From Methanobacteriota archaeon (GTDB lineage: Archaea; Thermoplasmatota; Poseidoniia; Poseidoniales; Thalassarchaeaceae): 19,424 nucleotides of DNA. Under the pieces are notes generated by a model. It ran no database searches and had not been told where the DNA came from. It worked only from the letters and a program-made list of their open reading frames with translations. Below are positions 8,047 to 15,444 of the stretch, in pieces. Both the position numbers and the translations under genes were made by a program. Positions within the stretch are counted from its first letter, which is position 1, and each line of letters opens with the position of its first letter. The DNA lies in the NCBI GenBank assembly GCA_002712575.1, contig PATZ01000011.1, forward strand, positions 1-19,424, read 5' to 3'.

Positions 8047-9791
8047 CAATCCTCGCTATTTCTATTGATTATTTTTAGACAAACAATACCATCTTTTAGA
8101 GACATTTCAACCTCGTCACCCGAGTTGATGGCGATAGTAGGATCTTCACTAAATCCATGAGCATAGGGGAGATTTAGCAAAGACGCAGCAGGAATAGTAA
8201 GTGGGCACACATCGGTGTTAACTATTGCCTTAGGACCTTGTTTTGTGTATATCAAACCCATCAGTACAAATGGCGCAACCGTTGATCCGGAGCCTTTTGG
8301 ATAGATAAAAATTGTATCTTTGATTTTCGTGCCATCTAAAGGATGACCGGGTTCTTCTATTACTCCCGTATCTCTATTGACATATCCAAGATATGTTATA
8401 GGAACGTCGGTAACTAGAGCTTTGCCTGATATTTTCCAATCTGATTGACTTGGTATACCTTTTCCAAAAATATTAATTTTGGATGTCTGTTTAGTCTTTT
8501 TAGATATCATAGGTTTTGGTTTTCTAGATTCTAGAGTAGGCCTAGAACCTTTAACTAGTTTATCATCGAACGCATGCGCTACACAATCAGTTATTGTTGA
8601 AACGCTGGTTGGCATACGATTAAGACCGCTCGTCAAATAGTGTTCTGCTTTCAATGAATTTGTCAAAATATGATTATATTTATTTCTATTATAAGGAGTT
8701 ACTTCGGGACAAGTGTCTCTTAGTATCAATGCTCCGGAGTCCTCTAGAATATCAATAGTTCCATCGGCGTCTAATATATCATAATTATATCCACTAGTAA
8801 AAAGCCAAAGTCTCTTATCAATGATTTTTTCACCAAGTTCCATCCTTGCACGTGCTGCTGCAGCTGTTGCTCTTGCTTCGCCTATGCTTGCTTGGGGGCA
8901 TCCTATAACAACTAGATCAACTTGACCTTTTGGGGAAAGTTCATTATATCTATTGTATAAATCATCAGCAGTAAATATTACCTCTCCCTGATATTTATCC
9001 ATATTTGGAGAACGTTCCGGTTCATCATCAATCCACAACATTGGACAGCCATAATTTGCAGCCGAAGCTGTTAATGCTTTACGCATCTCAAATGAAATTT
9101 GATCGGGTAAACCCACAATATATGGCATTGGCCCCCAGGGAAGTTTCCACTCTGGCCTGATTTGTTTACCTATCCAATCACCCAATACACTCCAATCTGT
9201 TGGGTCTGACATTTCACACTCAATCTTCACAAGTATATTTGGAATTCTATTTTCAGGAATATGTAAGCCCCAGTAAGGAGCCCATCCCGTTAGAGAAGTG
9301 GCAAGGGCTGATAATCCAGATTCTCGATTTGTAATTAAGGACGTATAAGAATTAGAAAAGCAAACAGCGTTTGACTCAGCCCACGAGCCAATGCCATGGA
9401 CTGAGTCGATTCCTCTATCATATGGTGTACAGGACAATGTGGCATCTATTCCTAATTCAGAATACGCTTGAACGATTTCAAATTGATATTTAAGAAAATC
9501 TGGATATTCTATGTCCATTTCTGCTATTTTATCCAAATCACAACCAGCAGAATTAAGAGTTGTGGGAATAACTACCTTACCTAGAGGATCTCCCGATAAA
9601 TCCGAAAGAAAACGTCGAAGACCATGCCCTCCGGTTATCACACTAACTCCAGAAACATGTGAGTTGTCGCATCGGATGAATTTCTCAGAACCCGCTGTTG
9701 AGGCTAAATCAATCACAAGTCTAGCAGCTTTCTGTTTAGTTGGCCCTTGTTCGCCATGGAGCATAGATAAAAGTTCATCAGGCACCTCCAT
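8046..9791 (-). CDS. acnX: Fused aconitase X: mevalonate 5-phosphate dehydratase, large plus small subunit
   Basis: The predicted reaction is dehydration of (R)-mevalonate 5-phosphate to trans-anhydromevalonate 5-phosphate in the archaeal mevalonate pathway. Residues 1-410 match the large aconitase-X domain (DUF521): VIPTTLN (74-80), SCTPYDRG (120-127), GSWAESNAV (135-143), TNRESG (154-159), GLHIPENR (175-182), GCPQAS (297-302) and RDTCPE (358-363). Cys121, Cys298 and Cys361 are the likely iron-sulfur ligands and are all present. After a basic linker (about 412-450), residues 455-575 match the small swivelling domain (DUF126), with GYVNRDTGVIEEPGHPLDG and PKGSGST in the active-loop position. 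In most archaea these are two separate genes. No SD precedes the ATG; GGAGGTG falls just inside the gene, so the mRNA may be leaderless. Other aconitase-X members act on hydroxyproline, but the archaeal lipid context favours mevalonate phosphate. Confidence 0.88.
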   Translation of the reverse strand: MEVPDELLSMLHGEQGPTKQKAARLVIDLASTAGSEKFIRCDNSHVSGVSVITGGHGLRRFLSDLSGDPLGKVVIPTTLNSAGCDLDKIAEMDIEYPDFLKYQFEIVQAYSELGIDATLSCTPYDRGIDSVHGIGSWAESNAVCFSNSYTSLITNRESGLSALATSLTGWAPYWGLHIPENRIPNILVKIECEMSDPTDWSVLGDWIGKQIRPEWKLPWGPMPYIVGLPDQISFEMRKALTASAANYGCPMLWIDDEPERSPNMDKYQGEVIFTADDLYNRYNELSPKGQVDLVVIGCPQASIGEARATAAAARARMELGEKIIDKRLWLFTSGYNYDILDADGTIDILEDSGALILRDTCPEVTPYNRNKYNHILTNSLKAEHYLTSGLNRMPTSVSTITDCVAHAFDDKLVKGSRPTLESRKPKPMISKKTKQTSKINIFGKGIPSQSDWKISGKALVTDVPITYLGYVNRDTGVIEEPGHPLDGTKIKDTIFIYPKGSGSTVAPFVLMGLIYTKQGPKAIVNTDVCPLTIPAASLLNLPYAHGFSEDPTIAINSGDEVEMSLKDGIVCLKIINRNSED

Positions 9792-9839
9792 GTACTTAGG
9801 ATTGGGTCAAGGGTCATCAAATTAGGGGTAAGAATAATG

Positions 9840-10556
9840 TCAAGGCATTCTTTGCCTTTGTGCTTCGGCTGCAACAATTGCCATTGGTGCTTGTAAATTA
9901 AATGAAGGTACAAAACCTGTCATTGGAATTCTCAATATTTCATCTGATTTCTCAAGTATGGATTTAGAAATACCTTCTCTCTCTCCTCCAATTATTAGCA
10001 TGATTTTTCCCGTTAAATCTGCTTCCCAAGGGGTTTTTGAACCAATATCTTCTATCGAAATTATCCTATATCCAGATAATTTAGCCTTGTCAACTATTGA
10101 ATTCCCGTCAACCCAATGCAAAGGAATGAAGCGATGTGATTTCATAGAGGCTCTTTTGGCGCCTTTTCGATCATTATTATTGAGTTCACTATCAATAAAT
10201 ACTGCATTTGCGCCGCTTACTTCGGCCGTTCTTATTGTGAATCCTATATTGACTGGATATTTTGCTCCTGCCAGTAACCATATTATTCCATCTAATTCAA
10301 GAATTTCATCTATTGATGCATATGGATTTCTACCAACTAGAGCTAGAATTTCTGGTTTTGTATCGAATTTATTATCCCGGGCCATCCTCCAAATATCTCT
10401 CTCAGAACCTTCTTTAATAGGGATTGATTTATTTTTTGCAATATCAATTAGACGTAATACTTCTGGATGTTTCGAACCCCTAAGAGCGAGGATTAAGGTT
10501 ATTTCCTCATTGTTAGAAAATGCTTCAGAAACTTCTTGTGCACCACACCTTTGCAT
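9840..10556 (-). CDS. SpoU/TrmH-family RNA 2'-O-methyltransferase
   Basis: This is a 238-residue SPOUT-superfamily methyltransferase that would transfer a methyl group from S-adenosylmethionine to a ribose 2'-OH of tRNA or rRNA; the target is not predictable. The N-terminal 80 residues look like the small substrate-binding domain of this family. The catalytic trefoil-knot domain shows motif 1 NIGFTIRTAEVSGA (103-116, Asn103 and Arg109), motif 2 IIGGEREGIS (188-197) and motif 3 IPMTGFVPSFNLQAPMAI (210-227). Motif 3 is normally closer to SLNVSxA, so SFNLQAP is a variant. No SD lies before the ATG, and AAAGGTG appears just inside the gene, consistent with leaderless translation. It lies 48 bases upstream of acnX and 75 bases downstream of the polyphosphate kinase gene. 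There is no upstream in-frame ATG, GTG or TTG close by. Confidence 0.88.
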   Translation of the reverse strand: MQRCGAQEVSEAFSNNEEITLILALRGSKHPEVLRLIDIAKNKSIPIKEGSERDIWRMARDNKFDTKPEILALVGRNPYASIDEILELDGIIWLLAGAKYPVNIGFTIRTAEVSGANAVFIDSELNNNDRKGAKRASMKSHRFIPLHWVDGNSIVDKAKLSGYRIISIEDIGSKTPWEADLTGKIMLIIGGEREGISKSILEKSDEILRIPMTGFVPSFNLQAPMAIVAAEAQRQRMP

Positions 10557-10631
10557 AATATCCCGGATAAGACAATAGATAATCTGCTTTATGATATTTA
10601 TTCATCAAGAAAATACCTATTAACTATACTA

Positions 10632-11447
10632 TCACAATAATTCGAGGTGATAATCGGGGACAAAAGTTTGCTCATCTTCTGGAGGGCGAATGTATCCTTT
10701 AGATTTTGTCCTTTCGGGAAGTTTTATTTCCTTTGGAGTCAAGTCTTCATAAGGTATTTGAGACAAAAAATGACTTATACAATTTATATGGGCATGTCTT
10801 TTGACATCTGAATTGACTACATACCAAGGAGATTTCTTTGTATCTGTGTATGCAAACATGTTGTCCTTTGCTTCTGAATATTCCTCCCATCTAGTAAGTG
10901 ATTCTAGATCCATAGGACTTAGTTTCCATCTCTTGTGAGGTTCCGCTAATCTGGCCTTGAATCTCTTTAACTGTTCTTCGTCAGATACTGAAAACCAGTA
11001 TTTTATCAGAATAGTATCTGAACGAATTAACATTCTTTCGAATGTGGGGCATGCTCGTAAAAATCCTTCATATTCTTTATCCGTACAAAAACCCATAACA
11101 CGCTCTACGCCTGCGCGATTATACCAACTTCTATCAAAGAGAACTATTTCTCCCGCTGCAGGCAAGTGATCAACATATCGTTGAAAATACCATTCTGTTT
11201 TCTCTCTCTCGGTAGGGGCAGGTAACGCTGCAACTTTGACGACTCTCGGATTGAGATACTGAGTTATCCTCTTTATCACTCCTCCTTTCCCTGCTGCATC
11301 CCGACCTTCGAATATTACAACTACTTTCAGCCCTTTTGCTTTAACCCATTCCTGTAATTTAATCAATTCTAATTGTAGTCTAAAAAGTTCTTTTTGGTAC
11401 TCTTTCTTTTTTACTTTCTGAATTTCAGATACCGCATCGTCGGACAT
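10632..11447 (-). CDS. ppk2: Polyphosphate kinase 2 (PPK2) family protein
   Basis: This is a 271-residue, soluble, P-loop enzyme of the PPK2 family, which moves phosphate between polyphosphate and nucleoside di- or monophosphates. Motifs are Walker A FEGRDAAGKGG (46-56), Walker B LFDRSWYNRAGVERVMGF (103-120) and the lid region KARLAEPHKRWKLSPMDLE (164-182), all intact. The length fits single-domain PPK2. It reads very like bacterial PPK2 sequences, so an ancient transfer from bacteria is possible, but I see no composition break. The gene stands apart: 84 bases separate it from the upstream isomerase stop, with a T-rich stretch between, and the ATG has no SD. A separate transcription unit with a short leader is likely. 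Whether it makes GTP or ATP, or stores phosphate, cannot be told from sequence alone. Confidence 0.93.
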   Translation of the reverse strand: MSDDAVSEIQKVKKKEYQKELFRLQLELIKLQEWVKAKGLKVVVIFEGRDAAGKGGVIKRITQYLNPRVVKVAALPAPTEREKTEWYFQRYVDHLPAAGEIVLFDRSWYNRAGVERVMGFCTDKEYEGFLRACPTFERMLIRSDTILIKYWFSVSDEEQLKRFKARLAEPHKRWKLSPMDLESLTRWEEYSEAKDNMFAYTDTKKSPWYVVNSDVKRHAHINCISHFLSQIPYEDLTPKEIKLPERTKSKGYIRPPEDEQTFVPDYHLELL

Positions 11448-11498
11448 TATAATCAGCGACGGATTAATGAGTTAAACAAAAGTGCTGCGGTTTAAACA

Positions 11499-11508
11499 GT
11501 ATAAATTA
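11499..11508 (-). promoter_or_regulatory. Possible TATA box for the ppk2 gene
   Basis: The minus strand reads TAATTTATAC here. An archaeal start site about 25 bases downstream would fall near 11478, giving a leader of about 30 bases before the ATG at 11447. This is pattern-only and has no support from an SD. Confidence 0.35.
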
Positions 11509-11512
11509 GGTT

Positions 11513-11531
11513 AAAAAATATATTAATAAAA
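11513..11531 (-). terminator. T-rich archaeal-type terminator after the isomerase gene
   Basis: Directly after the isomerase TAA the minus strand reads TTTT, then ATTAATATA, then TTTTTT. Oligo-T tracts without a hairpin are the usual archaeal termination signal. The following ppk2 gene appears to have its own promoter, which agrees with termination here. Confidence 0.5.
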
Positions 11532-12194
11532 TTATATCTTTGAGATTAAATCGTTCAATGCCCCGATTGGATTTGGAGATTTAGTTACTCCACTAGCAAG
11601 TAATACTCCTGAAGTACCCAGTTCAAGTGCCAAAGAAACATCAGAACCATTTTTCACTCCTGCACCACATAATATACCAACATCTGTAGAGATATCTCTG
11701 ACAGCATCTACTGTCCCAGTTACAATTTTTGGATCAGCAGATGTGACAGAAATTTCTCCTCCTATCAATTCCGGTGGCTCTACTGCAACAAAAGTGGGCT
11801 TCAACGCTGCTAATGCTTTTGCCTCTTCGATGTTAGCAGCACACGCACAAACAGTGAAATCTTCTGGTACTTGATCCAATAACATGGCAATATGCTCAAT
11901 GCTAACCTTATGTTCTGCATGATTAATTAAAGTACCTTTGGCACCCCTTTCTATAGCAGTAGCAGGATGCAACCAACCCGTGTTTGAGCCGAATTGGATT
12001 GGATCTAGATGCTGAGTCCAAACCTCTAAGTTTGGAGCTATTTTGACTACTGATGAAAGATCAAATGCAGATACTACAGCGACAATACGAGCATCACTTT
12101 CCAAACTCCCCATGATCCTGGCTAATTTCTCTGCAGAAAGTCCATGTGCAGTCTCATAAGTTTTAAAATTCACAACTACAAGTTTTTCTCCCAT
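11532..12194 (-). CDS. tpiA: Triosephosphate isomerase, archaeal type
   Basis: This enzyme interconverts dihydroxyacetone phosphate and glyceraldehyde 3-phosphate in the cytoplasm. From the ATG at 12194 the protein has 220 residues, normal for the short archaeal type. Key residues are Asn9 and Lys11 in VVNFKTY, catalytic His92 in LINHAEH (usually NHSEH, so Ser is changed to Ala), catalytic Glu139 in VAVEPPELIGG, and the phosphate-binding CGAGVKNG (176-183) and ASGV (200-203). A longer form starting at 12242 would add 16 residues (MVYGDIVKFIVLFGSN) that match nothing in the family. However, its ATG overlaps the upstream gene's TGA (TGATG), so it cannot be excluded. The inner ATG has only a weak GGAAG before it. 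The gene is paired with the sugar nucleotidyltransferase upstream. Confidence 0.93.
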   Translation of the reverse strand: MGEKLVVVNFKTYETAHGLSAEKLARIMGSLESDARIVAVVSAFDLSSVVKIAPNLEVWTQHLDPIQFGSNTGWLHPATAIERGAKGTLINHAEHKVSIEHIAMLLDQVPEDFTVCACAANIEEAKALAALKPTFVAVEPPELIGGEISVTSADPKIVTGTVDAVRDISTDVGILCGAGVKNGSDVSLALELGTSGVLLASGVTKSPNPIGALNDLISKI

Positions 12195-12241
12195 GTTACT
12201 TCCGAAAAGGACAATGAATTTTACAATGTCGCCATAAACCA

Positions 12242-13201
12242 TCAGAAAGTCGTATGATGATTTATTATAGCATCTGATAAAACTGTATTGTCAGATATAA
12301 TTGAGCCTTCGCCCACTAAACATCTCTCTAATCTAACATCTTTACCTATAACCGCGTTCTTAAGAACAACACAATCTAATAAAGAAGATGTTTTATGAAT
12401 TTGAACATTTTTACCTATTGAGCACCCCGTGGATGAAGAAGTATCAGAAATACCTTCTCCATACCATGAATTACCTATTTTTTTTCCTGACATAAATCTA
12501 TTATTTTCAATACAAGTTTGTGCTGCTTCTATGAATGAATTAGGAGTTCCAGCATCGACGAAGTATCCTGAGAAAACAAGTCCAGCCATTTCTCCTGATT
12601 CGGCAACAGGAGGGAAAACTACTCTTTCCATACTATGCTTCTCACTGGAAAATTGATTGATTAAATCTCTGCTTACAATAACACATCCTGCATTAATTAA
12701 ATTCGAAAATTCTGTTCCTGGATCTGGTTTTTCTTGGAATCTTCTTATCATTCCTGATTCATCTAAATCACAAACTCCGAAGCGGCTTGGGTCTTCCACT
12801 TCCCAAAGAGATAATGTTGCTTTAGCACCAGTATTATTATGATGTTTTAATAATTCATGAACATTTACGCTTGAAATTAAATCTCCATTCAAAATTAATA
12901 CCGGACCTGTTTCATTAAGTTTTTTTGCAGCCAAGCCGACAGCCCCTCCAGTTCCTAGGGCTTCTTCTTCTATTGAAATAAGAACTTCATAATTAGTTTC
13001 ATTTTTTGAGAAAAAATTCTCAATTTGATCAACGCCATGACCAGCAGCAATAATGACTCTTGAAATCAAGTCTTCAGGAACAACTTCAATAACACGTTCC
13101 AAGAGTGTTTTATCAAGTATGGGAAGTAAGGGCTTAGCTTTTTCTTCTGTCCAAGGGCGTAATCGAGTTCCAAATCCTCCAACAAGTACGATAACTTCCA
13201 T
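12242..13201 (-). CDS. Sugar-1-phosphate nucleotidyltransferase (mannose-1-phosphate guanylyltransferase-like)
   Basis: This is a 319-residue enzyme that would join a sugar 1-phosphate to a nucleoside triphosphate to give an NDP-sugar for glycan or glycolipid synthesis. The N-terminal Rossmann-like domain has the pyrophosphorylase signature GGFGTRLRPWT (8-18) with KPLLPI (23-28), the metal/nucleotide motif NGDLI (105-109), the sugar-site EKP (157-159) and FVDAGTPNSFIEA (214-226). The last is typical of GDP-mannose pyrophosphorylase relatives. Residues about 243-315 form hexapeptide repeats of a left-handed beta helix (IGNSWYGEG, IGKNVQIHK, IGKDVRLER). Sugar and base specificity cannot be fixed; glucose-1-phosphate thymidylyl- or uridylyltransferase are alternatives. 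No SD precedes the ATG at the edge of the divergent spacer, so it probably heads its unit and is leaderless. Confidence 0.88.
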   Translation of the reverse strand: MEVIVLVGGFGTRLRPWTEEKAKPLLPILDKTLLERVIEVVPEDLISRVIIAAGHGVDQIENFFSKNETNYEVLISIEEEALGTGGAVGLAAKKLNETGPVLILNGDLISSVNVHELLKHHNNTGAKATLSLWEVEDPSRFGVCDLDESGMIRRFQEKPDPGTEFSNLINAGCVIVSRDLINQFSSEKHSMERVVFPPVAESGEMAGLVFSGYFVDAGTPNSFIEAAQTCIENNRFMSGKKIGNSWYGEGISDTSSSTGCSIGKNVQIHKTSSLLDCVVLKNAVIGKDVRLERCLVGEGSIISDNTVLSDAIINHHTTF

Positions 13202-13302
13202 GTTTTATGGTGTGCTAGTTACGCTTTGAGTTCTTCGTTTGATTAGTCTTTAACAATACTATTTACAGTATCTTTCAAAGATGATGAGGGGGTGGGGACA
13301 AC
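13202..13302. promoter_or_regulatory. Divergent promoter spacer
   Basis: This 101-base spacer separates all minus-strand genes from all plus-strand genes and must hold promoters for both. It is AT-rich in the middle. A short perfect dyad, ATACT (13256-13260) and AGTAT (13267-13271) with a 6-base gap, lies near its centre and could be an operator. No clear consensus TATA box stands out in either direction. Before sucC the sequence is G-rich (GAGGGGGTGGGG), which can serve as the ribosome binding site. Confidence 0.55.
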
Positions 13303-14511
13303 ATGAATATTCACGAGTATCAGGCAAAGGCTATTTTTAATGACTCTGGAGTTAAAGTGGTTAAAGGAATTCATTGTAATAATGTGGAACAAGCGTTAAA
13401 TGCATATGACGAATTGAATTCTGATATTGTTGCAGTAAAAAGCCAGATACATGCCGGAGGCAGAGGGAAGGGAGTTCTTTATGACCCCATAACTAATGAT
13501 CTAGTTATGGAAGGAGGCGTGAAAATAGCATTTTCCAAGGAAGAAGTAGGGCTATATGCTTCATCAATAATTGGTAAAAAATTAGTAACTAAACAAACTG
13601 GCAAAGAAGGAAAAATAGTAAATAACTTATATATAGAATCAGGATGTAATATTTCACATGAATATTATTTAGCGTTATTAATTGATCGTGAAGCTAAATC
13701 AGTACTAATAATGGGTTCAACAGAAGGTGGAGTTGACATAGAGGAAGTAGCAGAAAAAACACCAGAAGCGATTCATAAGATTTGGGCAGACCCACTAGAA
13801 GGCTTGGAAAATGAAGATGTAGTAATGTTTGCTGAATCATTAGGACTTGAGGGAAAATCAAAAAATGAAATGGTTGAAATGGTGAATGCATTATATGCCA
13901 TGTTTTTGGAAAGAGATTGCTCGATGATAGAAATTAATCCACTTGTACGGAGCGAATCAGGAGAAATAATAGCACTGGATGGAAAGGTTAGTTTTGATGA
14001 TAATGCTGAGTTTAGACATCCATGGAGAAATAATTTAAGAGATTTGACAGAAGAAGAAGAGGTAGAAATAAGAGCCAATAATTATGGGCTATCTTATGTA
14101 AAATTGGATGGTAATATTGGATGTTTAGTGAATGGTGCAGGATTGGCTATGGCATCAATGGATGTCATAAAACTCTATGGAAGTGAGCCGGCTAATTTCT
14201 TGGACATAGGAGGAGGCGCAACGCGAGAGTCTATTACAGCAGCATTTGAAATAATTCTCGAGGACAAAAATGTAGAAGGTATATTAGTGAATATTTTTGG
14301 AGGAATAATTCAATGTGACATGGTAGCAAACAGTGTAATTGAAGCATCAAAGGAAATAGGATTAGATGTTCCTCTTGTAGTGAGATTCTCAGGTACGAAC
14401 CATGTTGAAGGAACTGAAATATTGAATAAAAGTGATTTAAATGTGCATACTGCAACTACTCTCGCAGAAGGTGCTGAAAAAATAGTTAATCTAACAAGGA
14501 GGGAAAACTAA
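13303..14511 (+). CDS. sucC: Succinyl-CoA synthetase (ADP/GDP-forming) beta subunit
   Basis: This is the ATP-grasp subunit of succinyl-CoA synthetase, which couples succinyl-CoA hydrolysis to NTP synthesis in the citric acid cycle (or runs in reverse). It has 402 residues, close to the bacterial beta subunit. The N-terminus [12 protein letters not shown] is characteristic. AGGRGKG (51-57) is the nucleotide-binding loop, EINPLV (210-215) holds metal-binding Glu and Asn, and NIFGGI (330-335) near the C-terminus belongs to the CoA-ligase-type domain that meets the alpha subunit. The gene opens the plus-strand operon and its stop overlaps the sucD start (TAATG). Other acyl-CoA substrates of the same superfamily are possible, but the pairing with a canonical sucD favours succinate. 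Confidence 0.96.
   Translation: MNIHEYQAKAIFNDSGVKVVKGIHCNNVEQALNAYDELNSDIVAVKSQIHAGGRGKGVLYDPITNDLVMEGGVKIAFSKEEVGLYASSIIGKKLVTKQTGKEGKIVNNLYIESGCNISHEYYLALLIDREAKSVLIMGSTEGGVDIEEVAEKTPEAIHKIWADPLEGLENEDVVMFAESLGLEGKSKNEMVEMVNALYAMFLERDCSMIEINPLVRSESGEIIALDGKVSFDDNAEFRHPWRNNLRDLTEEEEVEIRANNYGLSYVKLDGNIGCLVNGAGLAMASMDVIKLYGSEPANFLDIGGGATRESITAAFEIILEDKNVEGILVNIFGGIIQCDMVANSVIEASKEIGLDVPLVVRFSGTNHVEGTEILNKSDLNVHTATTLAEGAEKIVNLTRREN
14498..14503 (+). promoter_or_regulatory. Shine-Dalgarno site for sucD
   Basis: GGAGGG lies 7 bases before the sucD ATG, inside the end of sucC. It shows that this organism uses SD-led initiation for internal operon genes. Confidence 0.75.
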
Positions 14512-15431
14512 TGTCTATTTGGGTTGATGAAAATAGTAAGATTTTGATTCAAGGCATCACAGGAAAGCAAGGAACATTTCATGGAACAAGAATGATTGAA
14601 TATGATACTAATGTAGTAGGAGGAGTAACACCAGGAAAAGGAGGGCAGAAATTAAACTTCTCGGGAAAGGAAATTACAGTTTATGATTCTATGCAAGAAG
14701 CAATAGCAAAAACTGGAGCTGATGTGAGTGTAATCTATGTCCCTGCACGTTTTGCATCTGCAGCGATAGTAGAGGCTGCTAATGCTTTTCAAGAAAATGG
14801 TGGTGGATTGATAGTATGTATAACTGAAGGAATCCCTATTCTTGATATGGTAACTGCAGTAGCTAACGTGAAGAAATGTCCTGATGTTCGATTAATAGGA
14901 CCGAATTGTCCTGGGATAATAACACCAAGAGAAAATGGAGGTTGTAAAGTTGGCATCATGCCTGGTTTCATTCACGCAAAGGGCAGAATAGGAATTGTTT
15001 CGAAAAGTGGTACGTTAACTTATGAAGCAGTTGCACAAACAATGAGTGTTGGAGAGGGGCAATCTACGTGCGTAGGAATTGGAGGCGACCCAGTAAATGG
15101 GACAGGATTTATTGACTGTTTACAGGCATTTGAAAATGATAAGCAGACGGAAGCAATAGTATTAATTGGAGAAATTGGAGGAACAGCAGAAGAAGAAGCA
15201 GCTGAATGGGCATCAAAGAATATGAGTAAACCAATAGTTGGTTTTGTTGCAGGTTCAACAGCACCACCTGGTAAAAGAATGGGCCATGCTGGAGCAATTA
15301 TTTCAGGAGGAAAGGGGACTGCAGAAGAAAAATTTGCTGCATTTGAAAAAGCAGGTATTTATGTTGCAAGAGATCCTTCAGAAATTGGAAATGTTCTAAT
15401 TAAGGCTTTAAAAGAATCAGGAATAAAATAG
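14511..15431 (+). CDS. sucD: Succinyl-CoA synthetase alpha subunit
   Basis: This is the CoA-binding, phosphohistidine-bearing subunit, with 306 residues. The CoA-binding Rossmann domain has [11 protein letters not shown] (15-25). GPNCPG (residues about 130-135) and SKSGTLTYE are family signatures, and the active-site His259 lies in [16 protein letters not shown], as in all members. The gene overlaps sucC by one base and has a strong ribosome binding site. It is followed after 13 bases by the first prenyl synthase gene, so sucCD and that gene probably share one transcript. The length is slightly above the E. coli protein, and nothing essential is missing. Confidence 0.97.
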   Translation: MSIWVDENSKILIQGITGKQGTFHGTRMIEYDTNVVGGVTPGKGGQKLNFSGKEITVYDSMQEAIAKTGADVSVIYVPARFASAAIVEAANAFQENGGGLIVCITEGIPILDMVTAVANVKKCPDVRLIGPNCPGIITPRENGGCKVGIMPGFIHAKGRIGIVSKSGTLTYEAVAQTMSVGEGQSTCVGIGGDPVNGTGFIDCLQAFENDKQTEAIVLIGEIGGTAEEEAAEWASKNMSKPIVGFVAGSTAPPGKRMGHAGAIISGGKGTAEEKFAAFEKAGIYVARDPSEIGNVLIKALKESGIK

Positions 15432-15434
15432 ATT

Positions 15435-15440
15435 AAGGAG
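15435..15440 (+). promoter_or_regulatory. Shine-Dalgarno site for the first prenyl synthase
   Basis: AAGGAG lies 4 bases before the GTG at 15445 and 10 bases before a second in-frame GTG at 15451. Either could be the start; the two differ by two residues. Confidence 0.6.
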
Positions 15441-15444
15441 TGTT

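Noticed and set aside
8046..9791. Archaeosine synthase (ArcS) as the identity of the gene upstream of tgtA
   Set aside because: The context suggested it, but the sequence has clear aconitase-X signatures (TTLN, SCTPY, GSWAESNAV, TNRESG, GLHIPENR) and a DUF126 tail, with no TGT or PUA domain.
9713..10578. Open frames overlapping acnX and the methyltransferase gene on either strand (9713-9913, 9958-10578)
   Set aside because: They lie inside or across genes with strong family motifs in the other frame, and their translations look like reverse-complement shadows.
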